A DNA stretch of 64,000 nucleotides from Gordoniibacillus kamchatkensis. Its GTDB lineage: Bacteria; Bacillota; Bacilli; Paenibacillales; NBRC-103111. Shown here piece after piece: positions 25,746 to 33,949 of the stretch. The notes under the pieces are model-generated. The model worked only from the letters and a program-made list of their open reading frames with translations. It was not told where the DNA came from and made no database searches. Both the position numbers and the translations under genes were made by a program. The DNA lies in contig NZ_JXAK01000043.1 in assembly GCF_000829455.1 (NCBI RefSeq), positions 1-64,000 of the forward strand, read 5' to 3'. How positions within the stretch are numbered: position 1 is the stretch's first letter; each line of letters starts with the position of its first letter.

Positions 25746-25887
25746 AATTTGTTGATGGAAGTCAAACCGAACTAACCAATTCGTATCGTGGTTCAATTTC
25801 ACAGATTCAGCTTAGAAAAATACTACTCCTTATCCGCCTCTAGCTTCGGCAAATGCGAATTCAAATATCGTTGGCAACATCTTCAAT

Positions 25888-25915
25888 AAAAAAAGAGCAG
25901 GCGACTGCTCTTTTT
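25888..25915 (-). terminator. Rho-independent terminator of argS
   Basis: AAAAAGAGCAG pairs with CTGCTCTTTTTTT across a TCGC loop on the minus strand, overlapping the argS stop codon by two bases. Confidence 0.85.
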
Positions 25916-27791
25916 ACATCCGCTTCGGGGTCGGCAGGCCCAATACTTGAAGGGCGTCGCGCAGCGTCTCCCGGAAACGCTCCGTCAGCCAAACGCGCAC
26001 ATGTTTCTTCCGATTTTCCGCCCTCAGAATGGGGCATGTCGCGTAGAAGTGGTTAAACAGCGTCGCCAGCTCATGCATATAAGCGCATATGTGATTCGGC
26101 GCCAGCTCCTGTACGGCTGTATGCAAAATTTCCGGCCAATAGGCAAGCTGCCGCAAAAGGGTATGCTCTTGAAGCTCGAGGTCGTCAAATGCGGCTGGCG
26201 GCGCCGTTTGCCCGGATTCGCTTTTGACCTTGTCGAGAATGCTGCAAGCCCGGGCGTAGGAATACAGCAAATACACTCCCGTATTGCCCGATATTTCCGT
26301 CGCTTGCTCAAAATCGAACACGATTTCGGTCTGCAAATGGAACTTGAGCAAGTAGTAGCGGATTGCCGCCGCTGCGATGACACGGCTGGAAAGACCCGTC
26401 CTGCGGGAACGCTTGGCATCGATGATTTGCTCCATCCGGTCAAGCAAATCCGCTACCTTGATGCCGATGCCTTGTCTCCCCGACATCGGGTAAGAATGCT
26501 TCCTCTCTGTAATGTCCACCCCTAAATCCGCTGCCGTATCGGGACTCAGCGAAACAACCCCATAACTGACGTGCTGCAAATGTTGGGCTTGTTGTTCATA
26601 GCCAAGGGCCAGGAGGGCCTGTTTGACCATAGCTTGAGGATATTCCTGGCGGCGGTCGATGACGTTGATCACCCGATCCGCATGGCCTATTGTTTTCTTC
26701 ACGCCGTCCTGTTGGGTCGACCAAACGCGATCCGTAAACTTCGCATAATGGAAATCTTTCCCCAAAAGCCCGAACTTCCACAAATGGTAAGCGATGTCCT
26801 TAGCCGTGTAGGTCAAAATTCCGTTCGACCGAACGAGCACTTTGTCTGCGTGAAAATCTTCGTTATCGGCCGAGCTGCCACCATCTTCCGCTTGTTTCAG
26901 CACCCAGCAGCCCGCGAGCTTCCCCTCGGTCTCTTGCCGGAAAATCGGCGTCGTGCGCAACAGCTCAAACGCCTGCGACCAAAATCCTTCCCGAACGATG
27001 CTGCTTTCCCATACGAGAACGTCATACTCGACGCCGAATTGCTTCAGCTCCTCCAAGTGCTCCCGAACAATCCGTTCCGCCACAAGCAGTCCCAGCCAGG
27101 CCACGTTGGAGCTGCCTTGTTCCAATTCATGAAGAACGACGGCGCGCTCTTTTTGCAGGTCCGGATTTGCTTTGTACGCTTTGTTGATTTTGGCGTACGT
27201 TTCCCAGCAAAAATCGCCAAACCGCGCAAACGGCTCCTCCGTCTTCGTGTGCATGAACCCCACCACCGTGTCCGCCAGCTGGTTGCCCAAATCGTCGATG
27301 TAGTTGTGCACCTCGACTTGCTGCCCTATTCTTTTGAGCATCCTTGCCAACGTATCGCCGATGCACGAATTGCGCAGATGGCCGATATGAGCCGACTTAT
27401 TCGGATTAATGGACGTGTGCTCGATCAATACTTTGGCGCTTTTCCGATCCGGATCCGGTAAAATCGCCCCGCGCGAAGCCTCCGACGCCCACTTGCCCCA
27501 ATCCAAATAAAGGTTAATGAAACCGGGAGCGGCGACCTCGATCTTGTAAAACAGCGCGTTGATCTTCACGTGGGCGAGCAATCGTTCCTTGATCTCGCCG
27601 GCGATGGACATCGGCGGTTTTTTCAAAGTTTTGGCCAATTGCATGGCGACATTCGTGCTGTAATCCCCGTGGGTTAAATTGGCGGGATGCTCCACGATAA
27701 TCTTCAGTCTTTCAGGCTTCTGCCCGCCGGCGTTCGCCAGCATTTGCTCTACAACATCATCGACTGCCGAAATGATGGTTTCACTGATCAT
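25914..27791 (-). CDS. argS: Arginyl-tRNA synthetase
   Basis: A 625-residue class I synthetase that charges tRNA-Arg. The N-terminal additional domain contains 'THGDYSTNVAMQLAK'. The nucleotide-binding HIGH motif is in 'NPNKSAHIGHLRNSCIGD' and the KMSKS-equivalent is 'PMSGRQGIGIKV'. The DALR anticodon-binding domain ends the protein ('CSILDKV' through 'LFNHFYATCPI'). It is longer than the usual 556-residue bacillar ArgS and of the less common bacterial branch. AAGGAGGAGGGCGTAAC precedes ATG 27791. A T-box leader controls it. Confidence 0.93.
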   Translation of the reverse strand: MISETIISAVDDVVEQMLANAGGQKPERLKIIVEHPANLTHGDYSTNVAMQLAKTLKKPPMSIAGEIKERLLAHVKINALFYKIEVAAPGFINLYLDWGKWASEASRGAILPDPDRKSAKVLIEHTSINPNKSAHIGHLRNSCIGDTLARMLKRIGQQVEVHNYIDDLGNQLADTVVGFMHTKTEEPFARFGDFCWETYAKINKAYKANPDLQKERAVVLHELEQGSSNVAWLGLLVAERIVREHLEELKQFGVEYDVLVWESSIVREGFWSQAFELLRTTPIFRQETEGKLAGCWVLKQAEDGGSSADNEDFHADKVLVRSNGILTYTAKDIAYHLWKFGLLGKDFHYAKFTDRVWSTQQDGVKKTIGHADRVINVIDRRQEYPQAMVKQALLALGYEQQAQHLQHVSYGVVSLSPDTAADLGVDITERKHSYPMSGRQGIGIKVADLLDRMEQIIDAKRSRRTGLSSRVIAAAAIRYYLLKFHLQTEIVFDFEQATEISGNTGVYLLYSYARACSILDKVKSESGQTAPPAAFDDLELQEHTLLRQLAYWPEILHTAVQELAPNHICAYMHELATLFNHFYATCPILRAENRKKHVRVWLTERFRETLRDALQVLGLPTPKRM

Positions 27792-27815
27792 TGTTACGCC
27801 CTCCTCCTTAATATG

Positions 27816-28065
27816 AAAAAGGCTCCCGTCTCTACAATGTAGAGACGAGAGCCTTACAGGTTCCCCGCGGTACCACTCTAAGTGTCAGACCATAGCCGGT
27901 CTGACCTCTTTATTTCGTAACGGCGTTTTGCCGGATCGGCCTACTTCGGTTCGGCAGATCGTTTCCTGGGCCCGATTCATCCGCGGCAACCGTACCGGCT
28001 TGCACTAACCCGGCTCGCTGCGACTGTTTGCCATGGACTACTTTTCCATTCATTAACGTTCACCA
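27816..28065 (-). promoter_or_regulatory. T-box leader of argS, candidate specifier CGA
   Basis: On the minus strand the leader shows the stem I parts GAAAAGTAGT, AGCGAGCCGGG and GTGCAAGCCGG. A specifier region GAAC-CGA-AGTAGG gives an Arg codon at 27948-27946. Then comes the T-box proper, GAGTGGTACCGCGGGGAACC (27879-27860), and a terminator stem of GGCTCTCGTCTCTAC with GTAGAGACGGGAGCC plus TTTTT (27816-27855). Uncharged tRNA-Arg binding would favour the antiterminator. The specifier is set by comparison with the glyS T-box in this window (GAAAC-GGC-AGT). Confidence 0.9.
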
Positions 28066-28118
28066 TATGGAGTTGTAAAGATGCTTAGATACATTTATAC
28101 AGGGAACATATGGCAATG

Positions 28119-28790
28119 TCAAGATGGATACTCGTCGTGCAGGCGCCACCACGTATATGGCGGAGTTTGCGGCCATCCCTCAGGCGAATCTTCCCACTCT
28201 TCCTGGCGGCCGTAAGGGGTCAGGTCGAGGAAATTGAAGTCGGCCCTAATCCTGTCGACGCCGCGTGCAGACGTGTAATAAGTGCGAAACACGGAATCGC
28301 CGTCACGCAGGAACACGCTCAGGCCGAATCCCCTGCCTGCACCGCAGTCGTTGTTGAAGTCGTCGCCGTTCGACGAGAACCATGGCACCGTCCATCCCAT
28401 GCGTTCCTTGTAAGGCTCGATTTGCGAAAGCGGTGCCGGAGAGACGAGAACGAAAGTCGTATCGCGGGCGTTCAGATGGGCAAGGTGACTAATGTTGTCT
28501 ACAAAAGATGAGCAGCCCCGGCAGGGGGCGGAGCCCGGAGCCATCATGAAGTGGTACACAATGAGCTGGCGGCGCCCGTCGAAAAGGTCCTGCAGGCTCG
28601 CATCACCATCCGGGCCCTCAAACGCATACTTGGCCGCATCGATCCGAACCATCGGCAGCCTCCGGCGCTCCGCGGCCAGAGCGTCCAGCGCGCGAGTGAG
28701 CTCCTTTTCTTTGACGAGCAGCTTTTCGCGGGCAGTCCGCCACTCGTCTTCCGACACGACTTGGGGAAGTGCTTTCGTGTTAGCTTCCAT
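28119..28790 (-). CDS. DUF899 thioredoxin-like protein
   Basis: A 223-residue DUF899 protein, a thioredoxin-fold family of unproven function. Landmarks are 'VSEDEWRTAREKLLVKEKELTRA', 'LFDGRRQLIVYHFMMAP', 'CRGCSSFVDNISHLAHLNARD' with a CxxC at the redox position, 'VPWFSSNGDDFNND', 'RTYYTSARGVD' and 'FLDLTPYGRQEEWED'. Length and order are typical. ATG 28790 follows AGGAGGAGCGAA. It stands alone between the argS leader and the MocR regulator. Confidence 0.88.
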   Translation of the reverse strand: MEANTKALPQVVSEDEWRTAREKLLVKEKELTRALDALAAERRRLPMVRIDAAKYAFEGPDGDASLQDLFDGRRQLIVYHFMMAPGSAPCRGCSSFVDNISHLAHLNARDTTFVLVSPAPLSQIEPYKERMGWTVPWFSSNGDDFNNDCGAGRGFGLSVFLRDGDSVFRTYYTSARGVDRIRADFNFLDLTPYGRQEEWEDSPEGWPQTPPYTWWRLHDEYPS

Positions 28791-28874
28791 TTCGCTCCTC
28801 CTAATGGGATCGACTTTTTTCAGATGCTCCTACCACTGTAACACACCGTTGTACGGCGCATTTCTCATCGATTG

Positions 28875-30254
28875 CTAAATCCAACTGAAGGCGGAACGGC
28901 TTGCTCTGCCGGAGCCGCTGCGCAGCATCTCCTCGGCAGCCTCGCGGATGAGCCGGATGCCGGTATCGATCTCATTTTCGTTGGTGCGGATAATGCTAAG
29001 GCGTACACCGTTTACAGCATCGAAGCCGGGAATGTAGCAGTGCGTCGTCGGCATGACCTCTACATTCCGCAGACGCAGGGCAGCAGCCAGCTCCTCCGCA
29101 GGCAGCTGCTCGGGCAGCTCCAGCTGGGCGAAAATCCCGCCCTCGGGCCTGCTCAGACGAAAATCATCGTTTAAATAGCGGTCGCATGCCGCCTGGAGTA
29201 CCTTCATCCGAACACCGTACCGTTCACGCATCAGGGCGGCATGGCGCTGGAAAAGGCCGCTGCCGAAGTGGAGCTCCAACGCCGCTTGGGAAAGAGCGGC
29301 CGTGCTCGAGTCGCTTACTGCCTTATGCATGCGGAACATAGGCATTACGGCGGCGGGAACGACAGCGGCGCCGAGCCGGAGGCCGGGCAGCATGATTTTG
29401 GAAAAGCTGCGAATATAGATGACGCGGCCGGAACGGTCGTAGCTGCAAATCGGATCGGCCTTGCTGTCCGTTTCCAAATCCGCTAGATAATCGTCTTCCA
29501 CGACGTAAACATCGTACTTGGCTGCGAGCTGCGCGATCGTTTCCTTCTGAGAGCGGGAAAGGCTCGTCCCGAGCGGATTGTGGAACCTGGGCACCGTGTA
29601 GAAAAATTTGATCGGGTTATTTCGAAAATGCCGTTCGAGCTCATCCAGGTCGATACCGGCCTCTGTGCGGGCAATCCCGATGGCAGTTACCCCCAGCAGC
29701 CCGATGGATCGATTCATTCCGGCATAGCCGGGCTGCTCGACCAGAACGGCGGATTTCCCGTTCGGGAACGGCATCAAGGCGAGCAAGTGCAGCGCCTGCA
29801 GGGAGCCGGAGACGACGCAAATCCGTTCCGGTCCCGCAAAAACCTGCGACTTAGCCAGGTGACGCGAGATCGCTTCACGGAGCGACAGAAACCCCTGCGG
29901 ATCGCCGTATGTGAAAAGGTGATCGCCGTACAGCTCCACGGCCCGGCTCAGGCCGTGCTGCAACTCCTCGTAGGGGATGACGCCGGGGTCCGGGGCTGCC
30001 GCGGAAAAATCGATCAGCCCCTTCGCCCGATCCTCCGCCTTGGAGGAACGAAGAATCGCGTAGTAGCCGCTCTTGGGAACGCCGTAGATCAGGTGCTCTT
30101 TCTCCAAATCGCCGTAGGCGCGAATGATCGTGTTTTTGCTGCTCCCGAGCTGGATGGACAGCTGCCTGATGGACGGCATTTTGGCGCCCGGTTTGATGGC
30201 TCCGCTATGGAGCTGCTCGCGGAGAAACGTTTTGACGTATTCGTACTTTGTCAT
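28875..30254 (-). CDS. MocR-type transcription regulator (GntR HTH fused to aminotransferase domain)
   Basis: A 459-residue protein. A GntR winged helix covers residues 1-70 ('SGAIKPGAKMPSIRQLSIQ', 'SSKNTIIRAYGDLEKEHLI'). The rest is a fold type I aminotransferase-like domain with 'SGSLQALHLLA', 'EQPGYAGMNR', 'VPRFHNPLGTSLS', 'VYVVEDDYLADLE' and the PLP-lysine region 'IRSFSKIMLPGLRLG'. GAGGGGCGG sets the start at ATG 30254. MocR proteins bind PLP-amino acid adducts and often control a divergent gene, here the acetyltransferase at 30369, sharing a 114-bp intergenic region. Confidence 0.92.
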   Translation of the reverse strand: MTKYEYVKTFLREQLHSGAIKPGAKMPSIRQLSIQLGSSKNTIIRAYGDLEKEHLIYGVPKSGYYAILRSSKAEDRAKGLIDFSAAAPDPGVIPYEELQHGLSRAVELYGDHLFTYGDPQGFLSLREAISRHLAKSQVFAGPERICVVSGSLQALHLLALMPFPNGKSAVLVEQPGYAGMNRSIGLLGVTAIGIARTEAGIDLDELERHFRNNPIKFFYTVPRFHNPLGTSLSRSQKETIAQLAAKYDVYVVEDDYLADLETDSKADPICSYDRSGRVIYIRSFSKIMLPGLRLGAAVVPAAVMPMFRMHKAVSDSSTAALSQAALELHFGSGLFQRHAALMRERYGVRMKVLQAACDRYLNDDFRLSRPEGGIFAQLELPEQLPAEELAAALRLRNVEVMPTTHCYIPGFDAVNGVRLSIIRTNENEIDTGIRLIREAAEEMLRSGSGRASRSAFSWI

Positions 30255-30301
30255 CGTTCCGCCCCTCAATCTGTATGGGTATAGTTCGAGGAAAGAATCA
30301 T

Positions 30302-30329
30302 TTTCCAATCGGATTGTCCCCATTATACT
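30302..30329 (+). promoter_or_regulatory. Promoter of the acetyltransferase between divergent genes
   Basis: TTTCCA (30302-30307) and TATACT (30324-30329) are spaced by 16 bp, 39 bp upstream of the acetyltransferase start. The MocR regulator likely acts here. Confidence 0.5.
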
Positions 30330-30368
30330 AAACTCATTCACAAACGCATAGGATTTGGAGGGGTACAG

Positions 30369-30791
30369 ATGGAATGGATTCATGAGAATTTGCCCTATAG
30401 GATCAGCGACAGTACGGAAGAGCTGCAACCCGACGTCATACATGCCTTGCTGCGGTCGAGCTACTGGGCGTCCGAACGGCCGAAAGACGTCATCGTCAGA
30501 AGCCTTGAAGGATCGCTCTGTTTCGGACTTTATAACGGAGAGACACAAGTGGGGTTCATGCGGGTAGTGACGGACGGAGCAACTTTTTCATGGCTGTGCG
30601 ACGTTATCGTTGACCCGGGGCACCGGGGGCGAGGGCTCGGCAAATGGATGATGGAAGTCGTAGTCGGACATCCTCGCATCAGCCATACGAGTATCGCGCT
30701 CGGTACGCGCGACGCGCACGGCCTGTACGAGAAGTACGGTTTTGTGCGCCAGGAAATGATGCGCCGCCGGCCGGTTGATCGGCAAAATTAG
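30369..30791 (+). CDS. GNAT family N-acetyltransferase
   Basis: A 140-residue acetyltransferase with acetyl-CoA motif 'CDVIVDPGHRGRGLGKWMM' (residues 76-94) and C-terminal 'DAHGLYEKYGFVR'. GGAGGGGTACAG precedes ATG 30369. Divergent from the MocR regulator, which probably controls it. The close homologues with motif 'LLRSSYWASERPKD' are often called acetyltransferases of unknown substrate. Confidence 0.88.
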   Translation: MEWIHENLPYRISDSTEELQPDVIHALLRSSYWASERPKDVIVRSLEGSLCFGLYNGETQVGFMRVVTDGATFSWLCDVIVDPGHRGRGLGKWMMEVVVGHPRISHTSIALGTRDAHGLYEKYGFVRQEMMRRRPVDRQN

Positions 30792-31104
30792 GGAATCGTC
30801 CCGTAATTTTGTTCCGTCTCCTCGCGCCAGTTCGGGAAATAGGAGTACGCCCCCCGCCAAACCTTGGGAGTTGCGGCAACGTTAAGCGCACTTTATAATT
30901 GGCTGTAAAAGGGGGGGCGGTACAGATGGCAAATCATTTTGCCGGAAGAAGAAGCGGCTCGTGCAAAGCCTGATATTGGGGCGATACTTTGCATGGGCAG
31001 GGCAATTACCGTAAACATTGTCGCCCGAAAAAGCTTATATCGTTTCTAATAATGGGCTTTGCACCTTATTGGGCTTTCATTCAAAAATAAGGGGCTGACA
31101 AGCG

Positions 31105-31767
31105 ATGCAACAACCATTTATTAGAAACCATCAATATAACCTGATTAAATAGCAAGCCGGCCGGCTGCAGCAAGCATACGGAACCGTTTTCGATCCGAAA
31201 GTGGTGGAAGCGGTAAAATACAGCACGCAGCTTGCCATTTTTGAAGCGTTCCCTGATGCGACGGAGCAGCAAAAGCTGCTGCTTGGGGCGATTGCGACGG
31301 CGGGTACGGCGCAGGAGATCGGCGCCTATTTGCTTTCGCTCGAGCCTTATTTGGCGGAATTTGCGCCGGTGACGGACAATCAGGTCAAGAAACTGTTCCC
31401 CAAGGTCAAAAAGCTGAAGGTTCCCGATCTGGCCGCTATCGATTACCGGTACGTCACGTACTTGGGCTGGACCGACATCGCGACGAACAAACTGTTTCTC
31501 GTGTACCGTCTGGACGGGCAGCTTGTCGGGATCGAAGGAAATTACAATCTGGTCAACAAGAAGAGCATCTGCTTTTTGTGCAACCGGCATGGAGAAGTTG
31601 CGTTATTTTCGGCGATTACGAAATTCAGGCCGGCTAACGCTTCGCCCGATTATTACAAGGCGATAGGCAACTATATGTGCGCGGACAGCGCCGCGTGCAA
31701 CAAGAACATCACGGATGTCGCCGCGCTGGAAAAGTTTATACATGACGTTGTGGGGCACCGCCATTGA
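31105..31767 (+). pseudogene. FusB/FusC-family EF-G-binding protein with an in-frame amber codon
   Basis: The protein binds elongation factor G; FusB homologues rescue ribosomes stalled by fusidic acid. ATG 31105 has AAGGGGCTGAC upstream and codes MQQPFIRNHQYNLIK, then TAG at 31150-31152, then continues in frame as 'QAGRLQQAYGTVFDPKVVEA' for a full-length family member (220 codons). The C-terminal zinc finger 'CFLCNRHGEVALF' and 'YMCADSAACNK' is intact. A GTG at 31201 could restart, but without a ribosome binding site and without the N-terminal helix. The amber is a true mutation, a sequencing error, or a readthrough site. Confidence 0.85.
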
Positions 31768-31799
31768 AGCATAACTCGATTCTCGCAGCCGTAACACCG

Positions 31800-31829
31800 A
31801 AGTCCGCCGCTCTAGGCGGGCTTCTTGTA
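31800..31829 (+). terminator. Terminator after the FusB-like gene
   Basis: AAGTCCGCC pairs with GGCGGGCTT, followed by a short T-rich tail, 33 bp after the stop codon. Confidence 0.65.
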
Positions 31830-31910
31830 TATTCATTCGTCTTCAAGTTGAACCGCGCCAGCCGCACGAATCGCAGGTTCTCCATGCGAATCCCCGCCTT
31901 CGTGATACTA

Positions 31911-32106
31911 TAACGGAACGGTGTTCCGCTATTTTGCGAAAATGAGGGGGAGCCGACACAATAACGGAACGCTGTTCCGCTATCGGGCGGCAATTACGGG
32001 TTATCTGCGTATTTTACACGTTATACCGGGTAAATAGCGGACTCCTGTTCCGTTAATTTTGGGAAATAAACGGGAAATGCCGTGATAACGGAACAGCGTT
32101 CCGCTA
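31911..32106 (+). repeat. Four-palindrome intergenic element, copy 4
   Basis: Palindromes A 31911-31931, B 31962-31982, C 32035-32055 and D 32086-32106 have centres 31921, 31972, 32045 and 32096 (spacings 51, 73, 51). The core GGGAAATAAACGGGAAATG is at 32061-32079. The B-C distance is 11 bp longer than in the other copies, about one helical turn. Confidence 0.88.
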
Positions 32107-32277
32107 TCGCTTTACCGGAACGCATGTCCCCAAACTTATCCCCCATTTACCCAACTGAGCAAACAATTTATTCGCGTTTAGAGAAATGCAAGCAGCATGG
32201 AGATACTTACCTGTGTATGTATGGAGTCATTTTCATAAATAATCAAGCTAGGATATCCGAGAATGAGGGATTGCTGC

Positions 32278-32541
32278 GTGCAAAAATTCAGTTTATCGAT
32301 ACTTTCCATGCTTTTTGTTACTCTTACATACGCGAACCGGTCTTTGGCCTGCGGCGGTTGTCCGGGCGAAAATCCACAGCCTACTTTGGCCGATTGGTCG
32401 TTTGTAATAAGTATGGCACTAACCTTACTCTTTCTGGTCGTTTTATCCATTGCAGTACCCATTGTCTTACTTGCGAAGATGTGGAAAACGTTACAGCTTC
32501 GCAAAAACACCAAAAAATCCGGACTCCACCGGTATGAATAA
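32278..32541 (+). CDS. Small exported/membrane protein with a Cys-rich motif
   Basis: An 87-residue protein. GTG 32278 has GAGGGATTGCTGC upstream, giving MQKFSLSILSMLFVTLTYAN, a likely signal peptide or first helix. Then comes 'RSLACGGCPGENPQPTLADW' with a CGGC motif, a second helix ('SMALTLLFLVVLSIAVPIVL') and a basic tail. Base composition is lower in GC than the neighbours. No family recognised. An overlapping minus-strand frame has no signal or ribosome binding site. Confidence 0.55.
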   Translation: MQKFSLSILSMLFVTLTYANRSLACGGCPGENPQPTLADWSFVISMALTLLFLVVLSIAVPIVLLAKMWKTLQLRKNTKKSGLHRYE

Positions 32542-32552
32542 CCTGTCCGTTG

Positions 32553-32591
32553 AATAAAAAAGTGGGCAGCTGCCGAGGCTTGCTGCTCCAC
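32553..32591 (-). terminator. Terminator of the 32655-33083 gene
   Basis: On the minus strand GTGGAGCAGC pairs with GCTGCCCAC across a loop and is followed by TTTTTT. Confidence 0.7.
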
Positions 32592-32654
32592 CGATTGATA
32601 TAAGCCCGAGGGATGATTGCGCGAACTATTACAAGTTTTCGGTACAGGATACGC

Positions 32655-33083
32655 TCACCAAAATTTCCACCAAGGGGGGTTTAATTTCTTGACTTCATGC
32701 ATATCTAATTCAAGCCCGTCAAACTTTGAATTTGTTTCAGCTGCCGATACCATCAATATATCCGTTAGATCTAATAAAGCCTCAACACTCAATCTGCTTA
32801 TTGGGGTTGTAATTTCAACGATATGCGTCGAGTTATCATATTGTTTGCAAATGCTCGCGTCAAAATCATCTTGGTATAATGCCCTTACCTCCTCAGCTTG
32901 CTCATACGAGTTTGCAATCATAATTCCTTTAATTCGGCCTTTATTCCCTGTTTTTACGCCCATTTCGCGCAGCTTCTGCCAAAGGGATTTCGTGAGTTCA
33001 TGTTGCTTCGCTCTTTCGATCGGGTCTATGAAGTCAATTCCTTTATAGCCACTCAATGAAATCCCCCTTTTCATCTTCTCCAT
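32655..33083 (-). CDS. Hypothetical protein, possibly RraB-like
   Basis: A soluble protein of up to 142 residues. The central pattern ('LWQKLREMGVKTGNKGRIKG', 'ANSYEQAEEVRALY', 'IVEITTPISRLSVEALLDL', 'NSKFDGLELDM') resembles the alpha/beta fold of RraB (ribonuclease E inhibitor) proteins, but the match is only by eye. The start may be ATG 33083 or, better supported by AAGGGGGATTTCA, a TTG at 33056. It follows the 33099 acetyltransferase by 15 bp and may share its mRNA. Confidence 0.6.
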   Translation of the reverse strand: MEKMKRGISLSGYKGIDFIDPIERAKQHELTKSLWQKLREMGVKTGNKGRIKGIMIANSYEQAEEVRALYQDDFDASICKQYDNSTHIVEITTPISRLSVEALLDLTDILMVSAAETNSKFDGLELDMHEVKKLNPPWWKFW

Positions 33084-33098
33084 CCTCGAGTAACAAGA

Positions 33099-33818
33099 TC
33101 AAGTGACGGTGAAATTGACTCCATAAAAGAGCAAACCTAACTTCCGCGCCACACTTTGGGATGCCAGATTGTCCCACGAAGTGCTGTACAGAGGCAACCT
33201 TCCCGCCTCCCGCACTGACGCTGCCCACCCGGCGACAACTGCGGCGGCATATCCTTTTCCGCGAAACCCGTCCAACGTCTCAAGCCCTGCTTCGTGCGCC
33301 CTGGATGTGATGCGCACGCTTCGGCAGACCGAGACGGCCCTGTTATCGCGCACCAGCGCTATACAGGGCTGCGTGTAGTCGATTTCTGAAGCGAGCCATT
33401 CGAAACCGCCGCGCAAATATTCCGTCATATTTTCCCGGGTGATGCCGACCACTTGCAGGGACGGCGCCACATCGCCAGGAACAAGATAACAAGGTCCCAT
33501 CGTGAACCGTTCCCCTTGGAGGAGATTCATATAGGCCTCGAAATGTTTCGGTTTCGTCCGGAAATCCGTAACGGCCGGCTCGTCAGCACACAATTCCTTC
33601 AATTGCTCGATAAGCTTCTCCGGGACATCATGCCGAAACCGGCAGATGGCCGTCCCCTCTACCGTCCGTCCCAGGAAAAATCGAGGGGCAGGGGCCTCAC
33701 CGGGCCAAGGTTCGTTTATCGTATGAAGCCTCATATTCCTGTCGTGCGTAAATAGTGCCTCAACATGGAACTCCATCAGATCATAGGCGGTTGGTTTGAT
33801 TTCATCCATCTCCTTCAC
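33099..33818 (-). CDS. GNAT-type acetyltransferase
   Basis: About 239 residues. The N-terminal half is a divergent domain ('YDLMEFHVEALFTHDRNMRL', 'PAPRFFLGRTVEGT'). The C-terminal half holds the acetyl-CoA fold with 'CIALVRDNRAVSVCRSVRIT', 'EAGLETLDGFRGKGYAAAVV' and 'LYSTSWDNLASQSVARKLG', the pattern of FR47/GNAT proteins. GTG 33818 is well placed after GGAGGGATGGAA; the ATG at 33824 is too close to that site. A 37-residue upstream extension is rejected. Confidence 0.8.
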   Translation of the reverse strand: MKEMDEIKPTAYDLMEFHVEALFTHDRNMRLHTINEPWPGEAPAPRFFLGRTVEGTAICRFRHDVPEKLIEQLKELCADEPAVTDFRTKPKHFEAYMNLLQGERFTMGPCYLVPGDVAPSLQVVGITRENMTEYLRGGFEWLASEIDYTQPCIALVRDNRAVSVCRSVRITSRAHEAGLETLDGFRGKGYAAAVVAGWAASVREAGRLPLYSTSWDNLASQSVARKLGLLFYGVNFTVT

Positions 33819-33901
33819 TTCCATCCCTCCGGAACAAAACGGTCTAGGAGTATTATATCTCGAAATGGGCGTGAGCGGGCCCGAAATAAACTCTCTCTCC
33901 A

Positions 33902-33933
33902 AAACAAAAAGAGAAGCGCAGCCTGCGCTTCTC
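33902..33933 (-). terminator. Terminator of the amino-sugar operon
   Basis: On the minus strand GAGAAGCGCAG pairs perfectly with CTGCGCTTCTC and is followed by TTTTTGTTTT, 17 bp after the ROK kinase stop codon. Confidence 0.9.
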
Positions 33934-33949
33934 ATGCTCCTTGCAGCTC

